From assembly GCA_016800925.1 (NCBI GenBank), contig JABCPU010000047.1, positions 1 through 64,000 on the forward strand: DNA of 64,000 nt, read 5' to 3'. The number at the start of each line of letters is the position of its first letter. The stretch's first letter is position 1. The notes under the pieces were generated by a model. It did no database searches and was not told the origin of the DNA. It saw only the letters and a program-made list of their open reading frames with translations. Of this stretch, positions 44,298 through 56,273 are shown piece after piece. The stretch is from Suillus spraguei (lineage: Eukaryota > Basidiomycota > Agaricomycetes > Boletales > Suillaceae). A program made the translations under genes and the position numbers.

Positions 44298-44946
44298 TTA
44301 TTAATATTTCTTTGTTTTTGAGACTTAGAATGTGTAGGACTTGAAAGAATAAAGGAGCGTCGAGGGTGCCGTGCAGATTTTTTTAAAACGAATGTGAGTG
44401 ATGGTCAAACGGAAGGGAATGGGACTGAAAATTTTACTAACGCAATGTAACAGGGCAATTATGTAGCAGCAGTGAAGGGCGCTAAACTGTATTTTCACCG
44501 GCACTGTATCGGCGGCGCTGTAGGCTGTCCCTGACTTTCGTGACACTGCCCCACCAGCATCGTCGTCCCCAGTCATCGTCCCAGGTATCCCATGACTCGG
44601 ATACCCATCGTCATCCCCAGGTATCCCAAAACACGAGCCAGTACCAGTACCACCACCGTCAAAGCACAACTTAGTATGTTTTCCCTTGCTTTACTGGCGG
44701 CTGCAGTGCTAATATTTGCTAGGTTGATCGGGCACTGACTACCCTGTAATGACGGCAAATTGGACCAGCTCTTCGCGACACCATCATCCAGCCCGTTCTG
44801 CTCACTATGGCGCTGTACATGGTCCCATACTACCTGCCCATCCCTACCACACCCTTACCCTTTTTCATTTTGACATCGTTTCAGCTTCGTCTTCATCCCT
44901 CACTCCCATCGTTTCAGCTTCGTCTTCATCCCCCACCATTATAACT
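44298..44946. promoter_or_regulatory. Divergent promoter region of the inner Plavaka
   Basis: Non-coding stretch between the two divergent start codons. It contains repeated CCAGGTATCCCA motifs (44579-44633) and repeated CGTTTCAGCTTCGTCTTCATCC segments near 44876-44930. The repeats could be binding sites, but nothing shows this directly. Confidence 0.45.
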
Positions 44947-47900
44947 ATGGATGGTCACCGAACTTGTTCAGCTTGTGGCGTGATGATCTCACCGTAACTG
45001 GACTCAGCCAGCATATCGCAAAGAGTCGCGACCCACGTTGTCACGCACTCTACAGCCAGTCGCGATCAAGAACAAACAACGAAGCCTTGAACGAAGCCAA
45101 CGAAGCTGAGCTTGCCTTCGATGACGCCGATTTCTTTGAGGGAGACTATAACGGAAATGAGGATGAGTTAGAGAGGCCTGCTGCGAGTGAGCACGCAGCT
45201 GATAGTGATGAGGATGATTTCGATGATCATCTGCTCTTCGAACCTGAATGGGAGGCTGCACCATCGCAACCTCAGGCCGATGAAGACAATGACTTGGACC
45301 TACTGGACGATGCCTTTGCGGATGACGAGTTGGAGGATCAACAGAACGCTCGTCAAGACATCGAGGCTCGCGCACGAGGCCACTCTGGATTTGTTAGGGT
45401 GCCTATCCTGATCCACGTGCTGGCCGGCGGAGTATGTCGCATGGCTCAGTTGACCATGGTGCCAATGCAGCATATGGCGCACATCTCGCCAATGACGAGA
45501 ATCCATACCATCCTTTCAATTCCCAGATCGAATGGGAGGTTGCGAGATGGGCGAAGCTTCGCGGAGCAACTTCTACAGCATTTTCGGACCTGCTCTCCAT
45601 TGATGGAGTAAGTTCTTTCGCCACTTCACAAGTTCCACTCATTTATAGCCAATACTACTAGGTTAGCGAACGTTTAGGGTTGTCATTCAAGAACGCCAAC
45701 GAACTTAACAAGATTATCGACCACGAACTTCCAACTGGACGCCCCAAATTCAAACGGGAGCAGGTCGTCGTCGCAGGAGAATCCTTTGATGTGTATTACC
45801 GTGACATCATCGAATGCATCAAGTCACTGTACGGCGATCCCGACTTTGCGAGATACCTTACATTCGCTCCGGAGCGCCATTACACTGACGAGGATCAGAC
45901 CATTCGTCTGTTTCATGATATGCATACTGGAAAGTGGTGGTGGAACACGCAGGTAAGTACTGTTATGTGACATCAATTGAACTTCGTAACTTATAATGCC
46001 TTAGAAAAAACTTGATCAGCATCGTCCTGGTGGGACCATCATTCCGATTATCATCTCGACGGACAAACTCAAGTCACTATGTTTCGCAACAAGTCCGCAT
46101 ACCCGATGTATCTCACGATTGGTAACATCCCGAAGGAAATTCGCCGTAAACCTTCGCGAGGGGGACATATCCTTCTGGCCTATCTACCAACTACTCGACT
46201 TGAGCACATCACCAATAAGGCCTCACGCCGTCGGTCTATTGCAAACTTATATCACGCTTGCATGAGTCGCGTCCTTGCTCCATTGCAACATGCTGGATTA
46301 GAGGGCATCAATATGCGCAGTGGTGATGGCGCTCTTCGCCGCTGCCACCCTTTATTTGCGAGTTTTGTTGGTGATTATCCCGAGCAGCTTCTCGCAACAG
46401 GGATCAAGTTTGGTGACTGCCCGAAATGTGATGTTGAGAAGGACGACACTGAAAGCAATACGGTACCACTTCACCTACGAAATATTGGTGAGGTGCTGGA
46501 TGCACTCGCGGCACTCGATCAAGGCAATCTCGCCTTTGTTCGCGCATGTGCCGCAGTAGGAATCAAACCTTTGATACATCCTTTCTGGGAGGGACTGCCG
46601 TTCGCGAACATTTTTCAGGGTGTCACGCCTGATGTGTTGCATCAGCTATACCAGGGCTTGGTGAAACACCTTTTAGCATGGTTAGAGGCCGCTTGTGGAG
46701 CCACAGAAATAGATGCTCGTTGTCGACGCCTTCCTCCCAACCATCACATTAGATTATTCGCCAAGGGTATCACCACCTTATCACGCGTAAGCGGCACTGA
46801 ACATGCCCAGATATGCCGCTTCCTCCTCGGCATCATAATCGATATTCGTCTGCCCAACAATCTCAATGCAGGTCGTCTGCTACGAGCTGTTAGAGGGCTT
46901 CTTGATTTCCTGTACCTCGCGCAATACCCTTGCCATAGCACCGAGACCCTTCAGTTGCTGGACGAGGCACTGGACCTTTTTCATGAAACAAGCTTATTTT
47001 CGTCGAGCTCGGCATTCGAAACAACTTTAACCTACCGAAGTTGCATGCTGCTCGTCACTATCATTTGATGATCATGCTGTTCGGCTCTACTGACAATTAT
47101 AACACAGAGTACACAGAACGGCTCCATATCGACTTGGCGAAAGATGCCTACCGCGCTACGAATCACAAGGATGAGTTTGCCCAGATGACCCGCTGGCTCG
47201 AACGAAAGGAGAAGATTTTACGACACCAAAAATATGTTAGTTGGCGACTTGCTGGTGGCCACCAGGCTGATCCTTATCATTCACGCCCACCGGATATGAC
47301 ATTCGGCCGTGAACAAGTCATGACAAAACACCCTAGCGCGAAGTCCGTCAGCCTCGAAAAGCTGGCTACAGATTACGGCGCTACTCATTTTCGCGATGCC
47401 CTCGCACGCTTTATTGCTCAGCAGAGTCGAGGTAACGATCCTGCGCCACTCGACAGTCAAGCACTTGATGTGCTGGCGCGCGACATTCATTTTCCGTTCC
47501 ACCGACTGCCTGTCTTTCATAAGGTCAAGTGGTGCTCGGTCGATGCTCGTGGCCATGGCGACGCGCATGTTACTTTGGACAGCGTCCATGCAAAACCACA
47601 ACGCAATGTGGGTGCTCACCTCACTGCTCGCCGATCCGATACAGCTCTGGTGAGGGTGGGTATGAATGCGAAGGATCTTCGAGGTGCGTTATCTGTCAGT
47701 CAGCGTTAGTATGTATTACTTACTTTGTATTGATGCTAGATTTCCGTGTTGGTCAAGTTCGAGTCATGTTCACCTTCCCCCCAAAATCTATCCCACTGCT
47801 CTTCCCACCAACGGTCCATCTTCCTACTCACCTTGCGTATGTCGAGTGGTTTACACCATTTCCGCCAGCTCCAGACCGCAATAGCGGGCTATATAAGCTC

Positions 47901-48095
47901 TCGCGATCACTGCGTGGAGGTGAAACTGTGGCTAGTATTGTGCCAGTAGCCGATATCGAGCGCAGTGTTCATCTTATTCCGAGGTTTGGTGTCATAGCCC
48001 CGCGAGAGTGGACAAGTGATACAGTGCTTGAGGACTGTGACACCTTCTGGTTGAACTCGTACATAGATAGATATACTTTTTCAATGTTCAGATAA
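44947..48095 (+). CDS. Inner Plavaka transposase, near complete
   Basis: Cut-and-paste DDE-type transposase of about 980 residues. C2H2-like finger at the start (TCSACG, then LTVTGLSQHIAKSRDPRC), an acidic region, then NSQIEWEVARWAKLRG, intron 45608-45661, GRPKFKREQVVV, FAPERHYTDEDQTI, GKWWWNTQ, intron 45953-46004, TIGNIPKEIRRKPSRG, INMRSGDGALRRCHPLF, VTPDVLHQLYQGLVKHLL, CRRLPPNHHIRLF, NNFNLPKLHAARHY, NTEYTERLHIDLAKDAYRA, VFHKVKWCSVDARG, intron 47684-47739, VGQVRVMFTFPP, FGVIAPREW, stop 48093-48095. Single-base breaks near 44985, 45405, 46053 (AAA for AAAA) and 46987 (AAA for AAAA) look like homopolymer errors or early decay. Orientation is away from the DUF6532 gene. Confidence 0.88.
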
Positions 48096-48232
48096 TTCTC
48101 GATAATTCTCGATAATTCTTGCCTTGTTCAAAAAAAACTCGTCTGACATTATCATCTTTAGCAACTTTGTAGATAAACAGCTGTTATTATGCTAATGTTA
48201 CAATATTATATGAATTTTGCCTAATTTGCCTT

Positions 48233-48250
48233 GGGAGGGTTTTCCTGATG
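48233..48250 (+). repeat. Right terminal inverted repeat, inner Plavaka
   Basis: GGGAGGGTTTTCCTGATG, reverse complement of the left end. Confidence 0.92.
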
Positions 48251-49424
48251 TATCCGCATCACAGCTCAGAGACACTGGCTCTTCTCGACGAGGCACTCAA
48301 TATCTTTCACGACAACAAGGAAATTTTTGTTGACCTCGGCATTCGTAATTCCTTCAACCTACCCAAACTCCATTTTGCACTTCACTACTCTCACATGATT
48401 CGAATGTATGGCACAACAGATAGTTACAACACCGAATACACTGAACGACTTTACATCGATCTCGCTAAAGATGCATATTGCTCCACAAACCACAAGAACG
48501 AGTTTGCACAAATGACAACCTGGCTGGAACGGAGGGAAAAAAATTTCCGCCATGAGAAATACATACAGTGGAGACTTACGGGTGCCGCACATCACCTACA
48601 CCATCATCCTCAACCTCTGGAGATGTCATTTCATCGTACTCAGACAATGACGAAGCACCCGAGCGTCAAGGCAGTCACCTTAGACAAGATTGTGAATGAA
48701 TATGGTGCTACATACTTCCGCGAATCCTTCACTCACTACATCGCAAAAGCAACACTTCCCGTGAACACTACTGTTACATCCAGGCAGCTCGAAGATCAAG
48801 CTGGTGATGTTTACCTCCCATTTCAAACACTACCTGTGTTTCACAAGGTAAAATGGGTCTCAGTAGATGTTCGTGGCCTCGGTGATCCTCTGGTCACAGT
48901 TGATAGTGTACATGCACGTCCTGGGCGTTCACGGCCATTTGCCTCGGACAGCGTCTCACCTCGATTTGATACAGCATTCATCAATGATGGTACAGGCGGG
49001 CCACTCGGTGTTAAATGTGAGCTCTCGTTGTCATTGAATGATCAATGCTCAACAATCAGTCACATATGTAGGATATCGAATCGGACAAGTTCATGTTGTG
49101 TTCTCGATCCCTCCCAAAGCTCTCTCTACACTCTTTCCACCAACATTCTGCCCCCCAAAACATCTTGCCTACGTGGAATGGTTCACTGCCTTCCAAGCAC
49201 CCGACTGCAATCATAGCTTGCGCAAAGTCTCGCGTGTCGTCAAAAATGGAGAACGATTAGCGAGCATCATTCCAATCAGTAACATTCATCGCAGCGCACA
49301 TTTAATTCCTTGTTTTGGTGCCAATGCTCCTCGTGAATGGAGTTCTGCTAATGTCCTTGACGAGTGTCAGACATTCTTTGTAAATCTGTACTTAGATAGA
49401 CATAGCTTTGTAACATTGCGTTAG
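48251..49424 (+). pseudogene. Outer Plavaka transposase, C-terminal part
   Basis: Continues the protein interrupted at 41776: HHSSETLALLDEALNIFHDN, GIRNSFNLPKLHFALHYSHM, NTEYTERLYIDLAKDAYC, TMTKHPSVKAVTLDKIVNEY, VFHKVKWVSVDVRGLGD, then after an intron (about 49016-49073) [31 protein letters not shown] and the stop after 49420. This half is open, in contrast to the N-terminal half. Confidence 0.87.
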
Positions 49425-49520
49425 TTATCATTAACTTGTGCTAGACTATAGTTCCTAGAGCTAACTAATGCTAATTTCGATAGTTCTCGAAAAATCATCT
49501 AAATCATTTTAAGTTAGCAT

Positions 49521-49538
49521 GGGAAGGTTTTCCTGATG
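49521..49538 (+). repeat. Right terminal repeat of the outer Plavaka
   Basis: GGGAAGGTTTTCCTGATG, one base different from the inner copy, about 95 bp after the transposase stop. The partner at the left end was not found; it may lie beyond the R2 remnant or be deleted. Confidence 0.8.
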
Positions 49539-50599
49539 CTAAAGGTCAGATCATCACATAAAATTCTGGAATACGTGTATGATGGTTGTACACAACAACA
49601 CGAAGGGCCACTTGCAGCAGAGCTATGGTCGTTCTCCTTACATAATTATGGTGTGACCGGTACTGGATTCCTATTTCGACTCTCTGTCCTTCTTCCGCCT
49701 ATCTCGCCTCCATATGATGACCACAAGCTGCGGGGCGTCTTCTCTGTTTACTCCTTGCATTTGATTCATTTGATTCTTACTACTCGAACGTTCATAATGG
49801 CTCAGATCCACAGAATCCCATACCAACATGGTGAGATATAACATCTCGCAAATCTTCCATAGACGAGTTAGGGTCTACTCGAAGGCCTTGAGCAAGCGCC
49901 AATTCACTTAAGTAGTATGGAAAGCCAGACCACCGTGCTCTACTTCCAAGTTTCCCACTTCTCAGAACCTTACTAGTAAGGTAAATAGCTTCTATTGGCC
50001 TCCGAACACCTTGTGCGACTCGCGACTGTTCGAAAAATTTATTGAACGTCAGTTATTTAATGCGTGTGCAGGTCTGGAGCTTCGGCCGCAAGAAATATAT
50101 CTTGTGAAAACAGACGATGGAATAATTTGTGCCTGCAAAGCATAAACCATGCCAAAACGCAATGATGACTTCCAAATCTAGGCTCAGGCAAATAGTCACG
50201 GTGAACAGTTATCGCAATGATTCAGACACACCTTTTATGTGCCCCAATAGCAAGGAATGTTCAAAATACTAATAGGTCTCTTTGCTTGCAAAGTTCTTCT
50301 TGATCGCGAGTGCATTCTAAAATCACTGCAGATGCTCTGTACAGTGGCCCACAGATCAGCGCCTGATATCGCAGACACGTCTACAGACACCAATCCATCC
50401 AATATATCGACTAAGCCCGAAGAGGAACTCAATAAAACCTGCGGCAGCCCCACGAGTCACAACACCCAATATAATTAGTGTTTCGGACTCGGACGCGTGT
50501 CCGAAGGTATGACTCGCTATGGAGTAAATATTAATATTACGACAACAATTTTCACAGGGGCGAACCTCTAAGGAAACTATCCATCATGACGAGGTGTGT
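49539..50599. other. Spacer with one arm of an inverted repeat
   Basis: No gene recognised. 49920-50035 is an imperfect inverted copy of 52190-52305. Confidence 0.45.
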
Positions 50600-52305
50600 C
50601 GTGATTGGAAAAAAAATGTTGTTATCGGTAGGTTTCGAACCTACACAATCTAAGAGAAGCAGATTTTAAGTCTGTTGTAGCAACCGCCAGGCTAGACCAG
50701 TTAAGTGAACTTCTAAGAACCTATTAAGAGTGAATATCAAGGTGTGTTCCGGTAGAAAAAAGCTTGGTGTCAGCAGGTTTCGATCCTGCACAGTCCAAGA
50801 AAAACAGAATTTGATTATGTTGTAGCAACCATCTAGCAGTCACGACTCACAGTGAACTTCTAAAGAAATCATCCACGAGTGAATGTCAAGGTGTATTCTA
50901 TAGAAAAAAAACTTTATCAGCAGGTTTCAAACCTGCACAGTCCAAGAGAGATAGATTTTTATTCTGATGTAGCAACCACCAGGCTAGACCAGTTACGATG
51001 AACTTCCAAAGAAACAATCCACGAGTGAATGTTAAAGTGTGTTCCGATAGAAAAACCTCATCGTCGGCAGGTTTCGAAACTGCACGACGTAGGAGAAACA
51101 GATTTTGATTCTGCCGTAGCAACCACCAGACTAGACCAGTTGCGGTGAACTGCAGAGAAACCATCCACAAGTGAATGTCAACATGTGTTCCGATAGAAAA
51201 AACCTTGTCGTCAGCAGGTTTCAAACCTGCACAGTGGAAGAGAAACAGATTTTGATTCCGACGTAGTAACCCCCTGGCTAAGACCAGTTAGGATGAACTT
51301 CTAAAGAAACCATCTATGAACGAATGCCAAAGTGTGTTCCAATAGAAAAAACTGTAGGTTAGCAGGTTTCGAACCTGTACAGTCCAAGAGAAACAGATTT
51401 TGATTCTGTTAGCAACCACCTGGCCAAGACCCGATACGATGGAGTTCTAAACAAACCATCCATGAATGAGTGAATGTTCCGACAAAAAAAACCTCGTTGT
51501 CGGCAGGTTCCAAAGAGAAACATATTTTGATTCTGTTGTGGTAACCACGCTGACCAGGTTGAAGTCTTTAACTCTTCCACTTGGCGACTTAGAGACCTCC
51601 CAAGTTGAAAACTTATGGGAACCCTGATTGACACGGCCCGAAAAAGATGACATGGACAATAAAATTCGAGTCTGAACGTCTACGGGACAATATAATTGCC
51701 CCGACGAGGGACATAATTCTAATTCACCATATTAGCAGCAGGTTCAATACGATTGATGTTACCACTAAGTATACACGTAGTTTCTGGAAACACAGAAGGC
51801 AATCAGCAGATACTAAAAAAACGAGGACAATGAGACACTGTCACCACCTTAAGTTGAAAGCTAGACATGGAGGATTGGAGACGGGAGTCTCATCTTCCCA
51901 CAAAACGGTGGCCATGCAGCAATCCAGTTCATCCCAAATATAACATCGTGACCTCGAACTCAACGACAGTGAGAGTACGGCAATGAATCACTGAGGCCAT
52001 GGGCATTTCAGCGAAATGCGAACTTGGCCAAGCGAACGAGCAATCGAAGAAGACGAGAGAAGAATACGATTCAAGGTCAAAAGCAACACATGCAGGAAGA
52101 CGACCGATTTGAATGAGGTCCCAGTGGTAAAAAAAAACGATATAACCCACTCCCTTACGGTAGTGGGAATAAATCTATATGACACATTAGAATGGTCGCA
52201 CAGGGTGTTCGGAGGCCAATGGAAGCACTTAACTTACTAGGAAGGTTCTGAGAAGTGGAAGCCTTAGAAGTAGAGTGCGGTTGTCTGGCTTTCTATAACT
52301 TAGAG
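49920..52305. repeat. Inverted repeat arms flanking the tRNA-like array
   Basis: Arms 49920-50035 and 52305-52190 share AGCCAGAC, CTCTACTTC, CCCACTTCTCAGAACCTT-type, CTAGTAAG and TTGGCCTCCGAACACC segments, roughly 80 percent by eye over 115 bp. The ~2.15 kb between them contain the tRNA-like array. Could be the ends of a non-autonomous element or a duplicated fragment. Confidence 0.6.
50600..51560 (-). repeat. Tandem array of seven tRNA-Leu-like units
   Basis: Period 141-150 bp. Landmarks (T-arm, plus strand) near 50629, 50775, 50920, 51066, 51217, 51361 and 51501; the last is truncated. On the minus strand each unit has an A-box-like TAGCCTGGCGG, an anticodon-arm-like hairpin (CAGACTTAAAATCTG in unit 1, loop with anticodon TAA; CAGAATCAAAATCTG in others, anticodon CAA), a B box GGTTCGAAACC in a good T arm, then a T run of 5-9, a Pol III stop. 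The first and last seven bases of the tRNA portion do not pair, so functional leucine tRNAs are unlikely. Described as tRNA-derived repeats, possibly Pol III transcribed. Confidence 0.7.
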
Positions 52306-53175
52306 CTGATCTGAATAAGCACCAAAAAATATCGTTGACAACCTCTTCATTTGGTGGAAGTACATAGAGACACGAAGGAGGATGAGGAAGATATACCGCT
52401 TGGATAGCTGTGAGTTTTCTCCGTCTATTGTTACAGACGAAGAAGAGGGAATAGAATACTCTCTACAAACGATCATTAAGACATGAAAATGATTCAGACC
52501 TGCACTTCTACGCCAGACGGAGCAGCCTCAACCTGCGCGACCACCGATATTTAGAAAGAGCGCGAGACTGAAGGATAAGGATAAGTATGAGAACTCACCT
52601 TGATACCCGGGGGATCGACGAAGCACGTTCATGATGGGCATTGAGAACAAAGCTGGGGTTGCGGGAATCCTTTGAGTGCCTACGTTGTATTCCAAAACAC
52701 TCCTTACACATGCTCATGGACTCGCCGAGATCATCAAGTTCACATTGTCTTTGACCTTCCTCAGAAACAGAAGAACTTTACCACGGTTCAGCGCTGATGA
52801 AGGATGCGCCAAGTCAGTATTTGGAGTGGAATGAACTAAGTGATCCTCATAAGCCACGTACTGCCACGTACCTAGCCGCTTTCATGGGCTGTTGTTGCTT
52901 CGCTGGATGTGTGAGTTTCTTCAACTTTCTTGAGTCGGATCCCTCGACGTATTGCCTTTGCTCATTGCGAATGGCAGTTGAAGCAAAGCAGGATAAGGAT
53001 CACACATCAAAATGAATGTTAACGCTAGTGTCTCGAGTGAAGAGAAAGATACCTGTGGAATTACGCTTTTCTGTATTACCTTATTAGTCATGTTCAATAA
53101 ATATGTCTAAACAACCACATTCTAAGTAACCCTTTTGGTCAAGCTCACTTGCGTCGCGTGTATCCTGCCAACACT
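51561..53175. other. Gene-poor spacer upstream of HOOK
   Basis: No complete gene. Minus-strand 51860-51990 has a faint resemblance to a Gypsy protease end (LGMNWIAAWPPF across frames), which I do not call. The last few hundred bases should contain the HOOK promoter. The frame at 52797-53015 is not recognised. Confidence 0.4.
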
Positions 53176-56100
53176 ATGTCTGAGCAGGAAAGAAAAGAGA
53201 TCAACGCTTTCATCTCCTTTTTCGCAACTTTTAACCTAGCCCGGCCAGTCACCACCGTCGCTGACCTCAGCGATGGCGCCGCGCTCTTCGATGTTCTCGC
53301 TCTAGTGTACGTCTCACCATCCATCCATCTGTAACTAATTCAAGGAGAGACTGAACGTCGCCATCAGAGATGCAGAGTACTTCAGACAGCCTAACAGATC
53401 CTCCACACAGCTCTCCGACAACTGGGTTCTCCGGTTCAGCGCACTGAAACGTCTCTACCGACTCCTCACGCAGTACTTTGCTGAAGTCTTGCAGAAACCT
53501 ACGAGCGGGCTTGAAGTTCCGGATTTGCAAGCCATTGCGAAGGACCGTCATGTTGGCGCGACGCTTATTATGTGTCGGATAACGATCGCGATTGCGGTGC
53601 AGTGTGAACAGAACAAGGAGATTATTGCCCGGATTCAGCAGTTGGGTGAGGGAGATCAGCATTATTTGATGAAGGCTATTGAGCAGGTATGTTGATTGCA
53701 CGCGTGGGATAGTCGCGATTATTGATGCGTACGCGTAGGTGATCAGCAAGATCAGTGCTTCGCAAGGGGATATTAGCGTCGGAGAAGCCAGCATGACAGA
53801 GTCAGTTGTTGGTTGTGAAGAATGAGCTATCAGTACTGATGGGGTATCCAGAGACGACCATTACTACCTCATACAGTCTGAAAGAAGCCAGATTTTTTCA
53901 GAGAAGGAGACTATAGAGAAAGTCTACCAGGCTCTTCTTGAAGAACACCGGACGCTACAGACAAATTACGACGATGCGGTGTCTGAAAAGGACGATGCGT
54001 TGACACGGTTACGCGAAGCACAAAGGACCATTGAGAGCAAACGCAACGACAATACGTACGGGATGATGCGTGCTGAGATCGAGCGCCTTCGGACTGAACT
54101 GTGAGTACATTTTCGAATCATTCAGCCAGATCTCGTCTTATGTCTGCGGAGGTGCTAGCCAAAAGAGCGAAGATAATCTTGCCATGGCGGAGGCTGAGCT
54201 TGACAAACATTCATCGCTGGTGACTGACCTTACACGGCGAATCGAAGAGTTGCAGGTCAAGGCCGACGAGGCTGCGCGCCTCAAAGACCAAGTAGACGAG
54301 TATGTGTCTTACCTCGATCACTTATCTAATTTGGCACTCAACACACATAGGTATCGCCATGCAGCCGATAGACTACAGAAGACAGAGAACGTCATGGAGA
54401 AGTATAAGAAGAAACTCCAGGAGGGCGCTGACCTTCGACAACATGTCAAGGTTTGTTCTTTGTTGTAACCACGTCGACCACTCCAATAACTTGTCATTCA
54501 GTCGCTGGAGGCACAAAATGCCGATCTCGTTGATAAGAACGCAGCACTGGAGGAGGACTACCGCAAGGTCGCCGCATTCAAGCCACTCATAGAATCGTAT
54601 AAAAACCAGATAGCTGAACTTGAAGGCAAGGTCTCAACACGGTCCCAAGAGGTCGAGACAGTGAAGTTCGAGTTGCAACAAGCCCGTACGAAATTGAAGA
54701 TTACTACCGAGGAACGCCAGAAAGATACCGAGATGTTGGAACTGTACCAGGAACGCATGTGCGAGATGGAATTAACTTCGCATCGGGCACCTACTACATT
54801 GAAGACGGAGACGCAGGCGACAGAGCCTTCGGGGAATAATGATGAGCTCACTGAGGAAGAGCTCATGGGTGACTCGTTTGGTCTTGATGGAGAGCTAGAT
54901 GATGCTATTACAGGGACGACGATGACAGATTTGAAGCTGCAGGTGAAGAAATTGCAACGAGAATTGAAATCAGTCAAGAAGAACGAAGCCGATACCAGCC
55001 GTATACTTGTCCTCCAGAACCTGCTAGAGGACGCTAATAGGATGAAGGCACGATACGAAGCGGATTATATGACTGCACATCGAGAAAAGCTGGTGTTGCA
55101 ACGCGATCTTGAGGAAATCCGGAGTGGCAAAGCACTAGGAGATGGGTAAGTGAATCTATCCTATACAAGTAGCTGATTCGAATCGTACACAGGCCGGAAG
55201 CTGCGATTGCGCTACGACAACGTCTTAATGAGGCGGTCGATCAGTTAGATTCTTTGCGGAAAGAGCACGCTGAGCTTGAAGTTTCCTTTGAGACTCAGAA
55301 GAGGGAGCTAACAATTGCCAAATCGGACCGTAAGTCCTTGAATATCGGTAGTGCTAATCTTTTTGACTAGCGGTGCTTTGCAGTGAATCTTGTGAACAAG
55401 GACCAGCTCGACATCCTTTCATCATTGCGGGAATCCCTCAACGAAGACAAGGCGGGGATGGAAGCCGATATGAATCGTTTAAAGAACCAGATCCGAGAGC
55501 TGAGCGAAAAGAATAAGATGCAACTGGAGCAGGTCAATGCGCTTCTGCTGGAGAAGGTAAACCTGCAAAACGACGGTATTGGCCAGAGGGAGAAGATGCT
55601 CCAGCGTGAGCGAGTCTTTGGGTAGGTCATCGCAGTTGTTGATAGCAGTTTGCATCGCTGACTGCTACCAGTGACCTGCGAGCGTCAGTCTCTGGCAAAG
55701 ACGTGCCGGAAGACATCAAGGCAAAGTTATTGACCTTGCATGAAGACAACGTGGTTGTTAAGGAGCAATTGAAAACCGTTCAAGATAAGCTTGCCAAAGC
55801 ACGGCAGGTACGTGACACGGCCAAGAGTGATTATTGTTCGCTCAGTCCTGCTTTTAGTTTATCAAGTCTCAGGACAAACTTTTCAAGGAGGAGCAAGCCA
55901 AGCTCGGTGGGCGTTCGACGGTGAGTTTAGGTGTACTTGGTTCATCAATGTTCTGATATATGGACCGTCGTGCAGTCCTCTTTCGAAGAGGCTGAAGGGA
56001 GCTTCCAAACTCAGATTAAAGATTTGAAGGAGGAAGTTCAACGTGAGAGGGTACGTGAACTTTGTGTCATGAGGCGTCTGGTCGGAGCTCACGAATTAAT

Positions 56101-56273
56101 CCATCCAGGCGATGCGCCTTGACTCGGAGAAGCGACACCGCCAACAACAAGCGCTGATGTCTAGCTTCGTGTTCAACGAAGGCATGGCCAAGCTTCGAAA
56201 TGCGTCAAACACGTCGAATGGCAAGCTTGCTCCAACTGCATGGCTCCCGCGACAACGAAGTGCGGTGGGTTGA
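53176..56273 (+). CDS. HOOK family dynein adaptor
   Basis: Links cytoplasmic dynein-dynactin to early endosomes for microtubule transport in fungi. ATG 53176 (MSEQERKEINAF). Thirteen exons: 53176-53306, 53368-53686, 53739-53800, 53852-54100, 54159-54299, 54351-54450, 54502-55145, 55193-55329, 55384-55621, 55672-55807, 55858-55920, 55976-56050, 56109-56273; total 820 codons including stop, without frame error. The N-terminal Hook domain (about residues 1-165) has FATFNLARPVTTVADLSDG, LFDVLALV, WVLRFSALKRLYRLL and DRHVGATLIMCRITIAIAVQ. The remainder is long coiled coil (QKSEDNLAMAEAELDKHSSL, QVKKLQRELKSVKKNEADT), followed by a short C-terminal cargo region with FVFNEGMAKLRN. Domain order and length are typical of fungal Hook. 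No close neighbour in an operon sense; U2 snRNA lies downstream. Confidence 0.92.

Larger units (their letters stand above)
41777..48250 (+). mobile_element. Inner Plavaka DNA transposon with DUF6532 cargo gene
   Basis: 6474 bp with 18-bp perfect terminal inverted repeats CATCAGGAAAACCCTCCC (41777-41794 and 48233-48250). TA on both sides (41775-41776 and 48251-48252) is consistent with a 2-bp target duplication: removing the element and one TA restores the outer transposase codons Q-Y-P exactly. Two genes are divergent from a ~650 bp centre: the DUF6532 gene on the minus strand (42165-44297) and the transposase on the plus strand (44947-48095). The inner 250 bp at each end are A/T-rich and non-coding. 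Confidence 0.9.

Noticed and set aside
50600..51560. Functional leucine tRNA genes
   Set aside because: Anticodon and T arms look right, but the 5' and 3' ends of each unit do not form an acceptor stem and units vary in the anticodon stem.
51860..51990. Gypsy protease remnant on the minus strand
   Set aside because: Only about ten residues resemble the LGMxWL block and the frame must be changed to get them; too weak to annotate.
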